38,199 nt of DNA from positions 1 to 38,199 of the IMG/VR virus record IMGVR_UViG_3300044799_000173. One strand, 5' to 3'. The notes beneath the pieces are model-generated. The model made no database searches. It was not told where the DNA came from and saw only the letters and a list, made by a program, of their open reading frames with translations. This stretch comes from a virus. The position numbers and the translations under genes were made by a program. This document shows positions 29,360 through 34,919 of the stretch, piece by piece. Within the stretch, counting starts at the first letter, position 1, and every line of letters begins with the position of its first letter.

Positions 29360-29631
29360 GTATCCTCCAGTTTCTTGATCTCCTCAAACTTCCCGCAGGC
29401 CGGCCATGACTTCCGCCAGTCGGATGCGGGCCCACCAGTATCTTTTGTCAGATTGCATTTGAAATAATTATTGGCGTATTCTTTGGTAACGAGATGAATA
29501 CATTCCCGGCATTGCTTACCGGGAGTGGATCCATATAGTGAGTGCATCGTCCGAATACGCGGGGGAAGCGCGGCTCGATTGCTTTTTGCAATTTCTATTT
29601 TTTCAAGGAAGTCATCCTGTAGAAGCGGCAT
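29356..29631 (-). CDS. Small cysteine-rich phage protein
   Basis: 91 residues from ATG 29631, in a TGATG overlap. CRECIH, YFKCNLTK and PACGKFEEI, with TGGPASDWRKSWPAC between, form a four-cysteine pattern that recurs in short phage zinc proteins. The N-terminus is helical. It overlaps the endolysin start. Function unknown, possibly nucleic acid or protein binding. Confidence 0.65.
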   Translation of the reverse strand: MPLLQDDFLEKIEIAKSNRAALPPRIRTMHSLYGSTPGKQCRECIHLVTKEYANNYFKCNLTKDTGGPASDWRKSWPACGKFEEIKKLEDT

Positions 29632-29999
29632 CAAAGCACCAGCTCGAGCTGCTTCGGGCCCCAGGTCATCTCGCAGGCCTTCCGCAGGATGGCCTCGGTC
29701 TCCAGCAGATCGGTTGCGCGGGAATGGATCTCCCGGTCCAGGTATTCCTCCAGCTCATCCTGATCGGCAGCGCGATAGTAGCCTCCGCCAAACCCGCCCG
29801 TCGAACAGATGGGTAGGCCTTGCTTCCGCAGCTCGTGGATGGCCTCGCGGATCTCCCGCTCATCGATCGTCGGATGGTCTATCTGCATCAGGCCGATCAG
29901 GCGGTCGCGGCTGATGGCGTGCCGACGGCCGGTGACGTTGGTGCCGGCGAAGATCACGCCCAGGGATTTCACAAGATCCTCGTTCCGATTTTCTCTCAT
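29631..29999 (-). CDS. Winged-helix-like regulator
   Basis: 122 residues. ISRDRLIGLMQIDHPTIDER, EIREAIHELRKQGLPICST and GGYYRAADQDELEEYL read as a winged helix: helix-turn-helix followed by a beta wing with GGYY. The C-terminal 40 residues are one helix. It is a plausible DNA-binding protein made just before the lysis genes. A 13-bp hairpin at 30019-30058 lies directly upstream of its ribosome site (AAAGGAAA), so expression may be structured at RNA level. Confidence 0.72.
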   Translation of the reverse strand: MRENRNEDLVKSLGVIFAGTNVTGRRHAISRDRLIGLMQIDHPTIDEREIREAIHELRKQGLPICSTGGFGGGYYRAADQDELEEYLDREIHSRATDLLETEAILRKACEMTWGPKQLELVL

Positions 30000-30018
30000 C
30001 AGATTTCCTTTCCTCTCC

Positions 30019-30058
30019 GGGACCAGACCGGCAACCCTTCAGAAACCGATCTGGTCCC
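30019..30058 (-). promoter_or_regulatory. Long hairpin before the winged-helix gene
   Basis: GGGACCAGA pairs with TCTGGTCCC, continued by a U-G wobble and CGG/CCG on the minus strand, a 13-bp stem with a 14-nt loop. It ends about 20 nt before the ATG at 29999. It is not followed by a T run, so it is not an intrinsic terminator. Likely an operator or an mRNA element protecting the downstream gene. Confidence 0.6.
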
Positions 30059-30130
30059 TACCCAAGGAGGAGAAGATCCACCGCCGGCGCCGTCAGTTCG
30101 CAGGGACACGCGCGCCGCAGCGGATGCGAA

Positions 30131-30969
30131 TTAGAAAAATCTATTCGACCTTTCCCCTGGCTTGATCCAGATCACTTCCGTGCGCTTCAATGAGCCGCCG
30201 CGCCCATTACCGCCGGCGGTACTACGCCTGGTGAATTTTTTCCAATCCGGATAAAGCTCCTGGTACATTTCGCAAAGATATCCGGAGAGGATCACCATGC
30301 CGCAAACCGAGTGAAGCAATTCCGCCAGCCGACGATGGTCTTCGTCGCTCATATCGCATTCGTACCGGGCATTCCCGTGATCCATATTGCGTGTTCCGAC
30401 CGGATAGGGCGGGTCTACGTAGAATAGAGTCTTGGGGCTGTCGTGGTCCCGTATTGTTGCTTCCGCCGATTGGTGCTCTATAATCACCCCCCCATTCGCT
30501 CGGTGAACGATGCAATATGCTGCGGATAAATTTTCCATTCGTTCGCGTATCGTTTGCCATAAGACGTGCTTCTTCGGAAACCGGAACTGCTGTTCTTCTG
30601 GAGGCCAGCGGATCCGAAACTCGCAATGCTTCGGAAGATCGTCCGCCTGGCCAGTTCCACGGGATCCGCGATCGTGGACCGGATCGAGGAATGGCTTGCG
30701 TCGAATTCTTCCCTGGCGAATGGGGTCAGGCTGATCAGGCGTGTGAGCTCCGCCGCTTGGCCCGGATCCCGCAGGACCCGGAAGACATTCACCACGTCGC
30801 CGAAGAGATCGTTGTAAATTTCCACGCGCGATCGCGGCTTGAGCAGGAGGACGCTGGCCGCCCCGCCAAACGGTTCGACGTAGATCTCGTGCGCAGGAAA
30901 GTGCGCGATGATCCACGGAGCCAGGCGAAATTTCCCGCCATACATTCGCAGGGCCGGACGCCGGATCAT
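30131..30969 (-). CDS. Dam-type DNA adenine methyltransferase, frame broken at G7
   Basis: The first frame runs from ATG 30969 (ATGA overlap) to a stop at 30484; the rest continues in another frame to 30131. Together they make a complete 279-residue D12-class N6-adenine methyltransferase. MYGGKFRLAPWI and YVEPFGGAASVLL (motif I) are in the first part, and D186-P-P-Y189 with a conserved C-terminal end is in the second. The break lies in seven Gs. A -1 slip there, or one more G, restores the frame. It may be a phase-variable or programmed frameshift, or a sequence error. It would methylate an adenine, possibly to protect phage DNA. Confidence 0.82.
30487..30493 (-). promoter_or_regulatory. G7 slippery tract in the methyltransferase gene
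   Basis: On the minus strand the frame reads ATG GGG GGG TGA, so the heptamer G GGG GGG is in phase for a -1 slip. After the slip the reading goes GTG ATT ATA and continues to the DPPY domain. An eighth G would have the same effect, as in homopolymer phase variation. Confidence 0.65.
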
Positions 30970-31847
30970 TTTTTGCCTGCTCCCTTGATCTTCTTCCCTT
31001 CTCGATCGCACTCGTAGAGCACTTTGCATTTCTTCGCCTTGATCTTGTCGGGGTATTCGGGCCGCGCGTGGACGACGATGTCTTTCGGATCCACTAGGCA
31101 GGCGACATAGCGGTCATCCTTGCCGTCTCGGAAGGCATCGCAGCCGGCCGGGTCGATGCAGAAATGCAGTCCGCCGCCGCACTCCGGTTTCGGATCCCAG
31201 TCCGGCTCTTCGACGAGGGAGCCGACCAGGTAGTGGATGCCGTTCTTGGTTTCGAATTCATGGCCGGTCCGTTTGTAGAGGATCGTTTTTCGTCCATCCA
31301 TTTTCGCACCGACCGCCTTTAGCCATTCCCGTGGTTCGGTGGTCTGGGAGAGAAGCGCAATTCTTTGTTTCGCCTTTCCGCCGGTTGCCTTGCAGCCCTT
31401 ATCCCGCAGGATGGCCGCGACAAATAAACTGTGCAGCACCGCGCTCGAGTTATCCCACAGCACCGCGCGCGAGTTCCCCCACAGCACCGCGCGCGAGTTC
31501 CCCCACAGCACCGCGCTCGAGTTCCCCCGCAGCACCGCGCTCGAGTTCCCCCGCAGCACCGCGCTCGAGTTATCCTGCAGCTCGGCGCTCGAGTTCCCCC
31601 ACAGCACCGCGCTCGAGTTATCCCACAGCTCCGCGCTCGAGTTCCCCCACAGCACCGCGCGCGAGTTCCCCCGCAGCACCGCGCTCGAGTTCCCACACAG
31701 CACCGCGCTCGAGTTATCCTGCAGCTCCGCGCGCGAGTTGTTTTTCAAAACCACGTGAACGTGTTTCTTGAATTCGTGCATTTTTCCGTCGTCGATTATT
31801 TCCGCCTCAACGACTCCATGCTCAGGGCAAAATATATTCTCGGTCAT
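30966..31847 (-). CDS. Octapeptide-repeat protein with DUF7666-like domain
   Basis: 293 residues with AAGGAG before ATG 31847. Residues 37-140 are 13 octapeptide repeats of the type NSSAVLWG with alternation of S/R, V/E, and W/R/C/Q followed by G or D. The pattern of small polar and hydrophobic positions suggests a stacked beta-solenoid. The C-terminal part (TILYKRTGHEFETKNGIHYLVG, CGGGLHFCIDP, DDRYVACLV) resembles DUF7666, a domain of unknown function found behind such repeats. The first residues (FCPEHGVVEAEI) may bind metal. No enzyme motif is visible. Confidence 0.7.
   Translation of the reverse strand: MTENIFCPEHGVVEAEIIDDGKMHEFKKHVHVVLKNNSRAELQDNSSAVLCGNSSAVLRGNSRAVLWGNSSAELWDNSSAVLWGNSSAELQDNSSAVLRGNSSAVLRGNSSAVLWGNSRAVLWGNSRAVLWDNSSAVLHSLFVAAILRDKGCKATGGKAKQRIALLSQTTEPREWLKAVGAKMDGRKTILYKRTGHEFETKNGIHYLVGSLVEEPDWDPKPECGGGLHFCIDPAGCDAFRDGKDDRYVACLVDPKDIVVHARPEYPDKIKAKKCKVLYECDREGKKIKGAGKK
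31430..31741 (-). repeat. 24-bp tandem repeat, 13 units
   Basis: Thirteen in-frame 24-bp units without length change. The core GCGC-(T/G)-CGAGTT is shared; variation is confined to a few codon positions: the S/R, V/E, and W/R/C/Q codons and the G/D codon. Units at 31452-31500 are identical. It encodes the octapeptide repeats of the DUF7666-like protein. Unit number could change by slippage or recombination. Confidence 0.92.
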
Positions 31848-31871
31848 GATTTTCTCCTTGGGTTCACACCC

Positions 31872-32207
31872 TCAAATGTCCGTGTATTTTTCCTGATCTT
31901 CTTCTCGCTCCGGCGCCTGTTGAAAATTCCCACTGGCCGCGCCATCCCCGAACCGGTTGCAGACTGGGCATGGCGCCATGATCAGCCGCCCGAGGATGCT
32001 CCAGGTCTTGTCGCCCCTCACGAAAAACATTTGCACATGCGCGTTCGGGCAGAGATACCAGCCCAGCATTTTTCCCGGCGGATCCATGCCGCAGTTGGCG
32101 CAGACAAGATCCGTTTTCCCGGGATCAATCGGCCCCAGCGCAATCACGTGGCCGATCTCCGCGTTCTCGAGATCCCTTACAACCCAGCTGGCGGGGTATT
32201 GCGTCAT
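31872..32207 (-). CDS. Zinc-ribbon protein
   Basis: 111 residues, ATGA overlap with the gene before. CANCGM and, after a beta stretch (MLGWYLCPNAHVQMFFVRGDKTW), APCPVCNRFG give five cysteines with two C-x-x-C pairs, a typical zinc-binding pattern. The tail is charged. It lies among the replication genes and may bind nucleic acid; no further function can be read. Confidence 0.62.
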   Translation of the reverse strand: MTQYPASWVVRDLENAEIGHVIALGPIDPGKTDLVCANCGMDPPGKMLGWYLCPNAHVQMFFVRGDKTWSILGRLIMAPCPVCNRFGDGAASGNFQQAPEREEDQEKYTDI

Positions 32208-32404
32208 GGCGATGCGAGCTCCTGCACCTCAGCCCGTTCCCCGCCCACCCTCGTTGCGCGAGCCGCGCGCGCCTGGTCGACAACCTCGGATGGAATCATG
32301 TCGCCCGGATGTAGTGGCCCCGGCAGTGAGCGAATAAATTCAGCGAGCGGACCGCGCAGGGTATCAGGTGGGGTTTCAAATTCAGTGCTCGATAAATTCG
32401 GCAT
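32204..32404 (-). CDS. Hypothetical small protein
   Basis: 66 residues, beginning 23 bp inside the end of the replication gene with a GGGGA site close before ATG 32404. FETPPDTLRGPLAEFIRSLPGPLHPGDMIPSEVV has no motif I recognise. The ATGA overlap with the zinc-ribbon gene supports it being real. Possibly a helper of the replication protein. Confidence 0.5.
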   Translation of the reverse strand: MPNLSSTEFETPPDTLRGPLAEFIRSLPGPLHPGDMIPSEVVDQARAARATRVGGERAEVQELASP

Positions 32405-33119
32405 ACTTCCCCTTCACGTATTTATGCCTATCGGATTGGTTTTGAGAGCCAGCCCCTGACGGGCTGGCGTGTTTTTGTTCTTTCTCTTTCTCTTTCTCTT
32501 CTTCTCTCTTCTCTTCTCTTCTCTTCTTGGGCGATACAGGGGTGTTTCGAAACGCCGATGGCGTTTCAGGTGGCGTTTCAGGGTTGTTTCTTAACCAATC
32601 CAATTTATGATGCAGGGATTGATGATGGTGTTTACATAACCATCGAACTTCCAGTGGTTTTGAATAATCATCATGATGAGCCTCTGTGTTGGCGCGTCCG
32701 CATTCTTCACAAGGTTGGCGGACCAATCGCCCAAGGCGAATCGCCGTGGCCGCCATAGATCGCGCATGATCTTTCGCGCGGTTCTCTGGATTGGATCGAT
32801 AGCGCCGCACTCGCTCCCGTACATTCGCCGCCCGATCGGATGGTTTTCCTTGTCGCTTGGCGAAGTTGGTAATCATCCACACCGAATGTATTGCCGTGAC
32901 CATCCCCGCCCGCTGTAACACCCCGAGCAGTCGCCGCGTGGCGGATAAGGGTTTGCGCACGACGCACGAAATATCTTCCGCCGATCCAAGCGCTCCATCT
33001 TTTTCCAGCGAACCAGCCATGAGCAAGCAATTGATCCAGAAGCGGTGTTGCTCATCGTCGAGCAAAACTACTTTGTGGTCATGCAACATCTCGGTCCACA
33101 ACTTGATCCAGCTGCTCAA
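32382..33119 (-). CDS. Replisome-organizer-like replication protein with HNH-like module
   Basis: 245 residues from TTG 33119, chosen because GAGGAG lies six bases upstream and TTGA overlaps the previous stop; an ATG at 33173 is less likely. The N-terminal winged-helix-like domain (SWIKLWTEMLHDHKV, DEQHRFWINCLLMAG, GSAEDISCVVRKP, LLGVLQRAGMVT) resembles phage replisome organizers. A zinc module follows: CEECGRANTEAHHDDYSKPLEVRWLCKHHHQSLHH. The tail is a long K/E/R run coded by a polypurine tract, then GSQNQSDRHKYVKG. It likely starts phage replication by binding an origin; the site is not identified. Confidence 0.7.
   Translation of the reverse strand: MSSWIKLWTEMLHDHKVVLLDDEQHRFWINCLLMAGSLEKDGALGSAEDISCVVRKPLSATRRLLGVLQRAGMVTAIHSVWMITNFAKRQGKPSDRAANVRERVRRYRSNPENRAKDHARSMAATAIRLGRLVRQPCEECGRANTEAHHDDYSKPLEVRWLCKHHHQSLHHKLDWLRNNPETPPETPSAFRNTPVSPKKRREEKREEEKEKEKEQKHASPSGAGSQNQSDRHKYVKGKYAEFIEH
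32448..32468 (+). terminator. Possible plus-strand terminator inside the replication gene
   Basis: GCCAGCCC and GGGCTGGC form a perfect 8-bp stem around a 5-nt loop, followed on the plus strand by GTGTTTTTGTT. In that direction it has the form of an intrinsic terminator, although the gene is on the other strand. It could stop antisense transcripts, or simply be a hairpin in the mRNA. Confidence 0.5.
32478..32528 (-). repeat. Polypurine microsatellite
   Basis: About 50 bases of pure purines on the transcribed strand, made of AGAAA and GAGAA steps (on the plus strand TTCTCT and CTTTCT units). It codes for the KKRREEKREEEKEKEKEQK-like tail of the replication protein. Mirror-repeat purine tracts can form triplex DNA and are prone to slippage. 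Confidence 0.8.
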
Positions 33120-33376
33120 GGTGTTCTCCTCTGCATCACAAATTTTCGAAGCAGGCGATATTTCTTTTTCCACGGCGTGCGCCGCTTGACCACAGGATGG
33201 ATTCCCAGCTTCTCGGCCATCTGCCGGGAGGCTCTCTGCTTACCGCGGGCGATGGCATTCGCCCAACCCCGGTTGATCCCCGTTTCCAGGTACACACCCC
33301 TCCAGGATTTCGTCCGGTCATGAATCTCCCAGAGCTTCTCCCGGACCCGCCTCTGCATAGTTGATGCTCTGGACAC
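33116..33376 (-). CDS. Small HTH-like protein
   Basis: 86 residues from GTG 33376, chosen because AAGGAGG is eight bases upstream; longer starts at 33430 or 33457 are less supported. A basic N-terminus (STMQRRVREKLWEIH) precedes WRGVYLETGINRGWANAIARGKQRASRQM, which reads as helix-turn-helix, and a lysine/arginine tail (RRTPWKKKYRLLRKF). The 18-bp palindrome at 33397-33414 lies directly upstream of its ribosome site and could be its own operator. TTGA overlap with the replication gene. Confidence 0.62.
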   Translation of the reverse strand: MSRASTMQRRVREKLWEIHDRTKSWRGVYLETGINRGWANAIARGKQRASRQMAEKLGIHPVVKRRTPWKKKYRLLRKFVMQRRTP

Positions 33377-33396
33377 CCTGCGTGCCTCCTTGGTGG

Positions 33397-33414
33397 CGTT
33401 AGTACGTACTAACG
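33397..33414. promoter_or_regulatory. 18-bp perfect palindrome, putative operator
   Basis: CGTTAGTACGTACTAACG is completely self-complementary and sits just upstream of the AAGGAGG of the small HTH gene. No equal palindrome was seen elsewhere in the window. Dimeric binding by the neighbouring HTH protein, or by ParB, is possible. There is no clear promoter around it. Confidence 0.6.
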
Positions 33415-33472
33415 GACTACCATTCACCATTCTTCCCCCGCCCACAAAACAGCCCAAGGACTGTGGTCCGGG

Positions 33473-33832
33473 TCATCGAGACCAGACTCGCGCCTTCGCT
33501 ACGTCTGCGGCAGCGGCGGCCTCAAACCGGAAGTGGTTCACGCACTTCTCGCAGTATTCAATCCTGCCCGAGTTTCCACCGTATGGTCGGATCGGAATGA
33601 AACAATGGTTACAGAGCGTTGGGGCTGGGTCCATAATCTTCAAGGCCTCCAGCCCGGTAGCGAAGAGCCTGTTCTTGCAGACATACTTATCGCCCACGCT
33701 CCGGCAAGCGACCTCGTTGTGCAATTTATATTGGACTTCACCGGCGCTCCCGGTTCTGCGCACGGATGTTTCGGAATGATCTACAAGATTTTCGGAGTTC
33801 AACCACATGGGTTGATGCGCTTGTTTAAACAC
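33473..33832 (-). CDS. Zinc-ribbon protein after ParB
   Basis: 119 residues from GTG 33832, with AAGGAG six bases upstream and starting one base after the ParB stop. An ATG at 33871 inside parB is less likely. The C-terminal half has CNHCFIPIRPYGGNSGRIEYCEKC: two C-x-x-C pairs 17 residues apart, a treble-clef or ribbon zinc site common in phage proteins. The N-terminal half is polar with no membrane segment. Co-expression with ParB is certain from spacing. Confidence 0.65.
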   Translation of the reverse strand: MFKQAHQPMWLNSENLVDHSETSVRRTGSAGEVQYKLHNEVACRSVGDKYVCKNRLFATGLEALKIMDPAPTLCNHCFIPIRPYGGNSGRIEYCEKCVNHFRFEAAAAADVAKARVWSR

Positions 33833-33833
33833 G

Positions 33834-34709
33834 TTAATCTCCTTTAGCTTCTTTGATAACTTCACGGACATACTTTAGCAAATCGACCAGCATATCTTCG
33901 AGTGCTTCGTATCTCTTCAGGTTTCCCCTCTCTCCCTTGACCCTCATCAACTTCAGCCAGGAGCGAATACCCTTAATCCAGATTGGGATGTACTCCCAAG
34001 TGGATGTCTCCGGCTTCTTCGCCTTCGCGTCGCGTTTGGCCTCGGTCGGCCCCTGGAGGCCCAACTCCTCATAGGGGACGCGCAACACAGCCTTCACGCC
34101 CTTGTTCCCGGCGTAGGACTGCTGCCGCTTGACTTCGGTTACAAGCGCCTCGGTCTGGCGGCTGGTAAGCTCTTCGGTTGCTACCTTCTTGGCTACAGCC
34201 CCTTGGACGGCGGGGGGAAGAGTGCGCAAATACCGGGCCTTCCAGGCTGCATCCGGAACGTTTGTTTTGCGCGAAACGAACTCTGCTATGATTGGTTTAG
34301 AATTAATCAAGGCGATTCTCTCGCTGATATAGGGCTCACTTTTGCCAACCGCCTCACCAATTTTGGTGTTCGTCCACCCCGTCAATTCCTTAATGGCCTT
34401 GAAGGCTTCCCCTTCTTCCATGTCGGAGAGATCCTCGCGTTGGACGTTCTCGATCACCGACTGGAGCAGCGCTTCGGTATCGTCCAGCCCTTCGACGGTG
34501 GCCTCGATCTCTTTCAGCCCCGCCTTCTTTGCGGCTATGGCCCGCCGATGGCCATACACGAGCTCATACTTGCCGTCGACTCTGCGCACCTTGACCGGGA
34601 CGATTACGCCGTGCTCCTTGATGCTGGCGACCATATCATCCAGGCCGTTAACTTCCCGGCGCAGCACGTTCTTTGCGTTCGTGATATCGCCTAACTGAAT
34701 CTTTGTCAT
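33834..34709 (-). CDS. ParB-like DNA-binding protein
   Basis: 291 residues with AAGGAGG before ATG 34709. The N-terminal ParB/Srx domain is clear: NGLDDMVASIKEHGVIVPVKV, YELVYGHRRAIAAKKAGL, then IENVQREDLSDMEEGEAF. KELTGWTNTKIGEAVGKSEPYISERIALI is the HTH that would read a parS-like palindrome. The C-terminal third is charged and helical, different from chromosomal ParB dimer domains. No ParA is present, so segregation is doubtful; such phage proteins may act in transcription or DNA binding. Several palindromes nearby are possible sites. Confidence 0.88.
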   Translation of the reverse strand: MTKIQLGDITNAKNVLRREVNGLDDMVASIKEHGVIVPVKVRRVDGKYELVYGHRRAIAAKKAGLKEIEATVEGLDDTEALLQSVIENVQREDLSDMEEGEAFKAIKELTGWTNTKIGEAVGKSEPYISERIALINSKPIIAEFVSRKTNVPDAAWKARYLRTLPPAVQGAVAKKVATEELTSRQTEALVTEVKRQQSYAGNKGVKAVLRVPYEELGLQGPTEAKRDAKAKKPETSTWEYIPIWIKGIRSWLKLMRVKGERGNLKRYEALEDMLVDLLKYVREVIKEAKGD

Positions 34710-34740
34710 GTCATCCTCCTTGATGAATGTTTTGGGTGAT

Positions 34741-34780
34741 CTGGAGTGCAGTCGAAAGCATGGACACTACTGCACTCCAG
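34741..34780 (-). promoter_or_regulatory. 12-bp perfect hairpin before parB
   Basis: CTGGAGTGCAGT (34741-34752) and ACTGCACTCCAG (34769-34780) are perfect inverted repeats around 16 nt. They lie about 30 bp before the parB ATG. No T run follows on either strand. It is a candidate ParB site or translational control hairpin. A weak 37-codon frame (34819 to 34706) runs through it and ends in an ATGA overlap with parB, but has no ribosome site. Confidence 0.6.
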
Positions 34781-34787
34781 ACCAGGT

Positions 34788-34849
34788 TGTGGGAGGTCGG
34801 TGGCCGCTTCGCGTGTCATTGCCTGATGGAAGTCCGCGTGCCTCCCACA
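34788..34849 (-). other. Stem-loop with 9-bp closing stem
   Basis: TGTGGGAGG (34788-34796) pairs perfectly with CCTCCCACA (34841-34849), enclosing 44 nt. It stands between the tRNA-like fold and the parB hairpin. Together the three leave little unstructured sequence in the whole 210-nt gap. Confidence 0.5.
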
Positions 34850-34850
34850 G

Positions 34851-34913
34851 AGCAGCCGCCGGGGATCGAGCCCGGTCGCGCCCCCATCCCCGAAGGGATC
34901 GGCGCCGGCTGCT
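34851..34913 (-). ncRNA. tRNA-like three-way-junction RNA element
   Basis: On the minus strand an 8-bp outer stem (AGCAGCCG/CGGCTGCT) closes two arms. One arm has a GCGCC/GGCGC stem carrying ATCCC-TTCG-GGGAT, a very stable tetraloop hairpin. The other is a 5-bp CCGGG/CCCGG stem with a 7-nt CTCGATC loop that abuts the outer stem without a spacer. This arm has the size, position and most loop bases of a tRNA T-arm. There is no anticodon or D arm, so it is not a tRNA gene. It starts seven bases after the ATPase stop. Confidence 0.5.
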
Positions 34914-34919
34914 GTGTTG

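Noticed and set aside
30131-30916. Single 261-codon gene starting at 30916
   Set aside because: Its first half is arginine/proline-rich shadow of the methyltransferase N-terminus. The real product uses the other frame up to the G7 tract and this one only after it.
31430-31741. CRISPR array
   Set aside because: Units are contiguous 24-bp coding repeats without spacers.
31431-32459. Plus-strand repetitive frames through the 24-bp repeats
   Set aside because: Several plus-strand frames are open only because a repeat unit lacks stops; the minus frame has a ribosome site, non-repeat flanks and a DUF7666-like end.
34851-34913. Ordinary tRNA gene
   Set aside because: A T-arm-like arm and acceptor-like stem are present, but there is no D arm, anticodon arm or CCA end and the length is about 60 nt.
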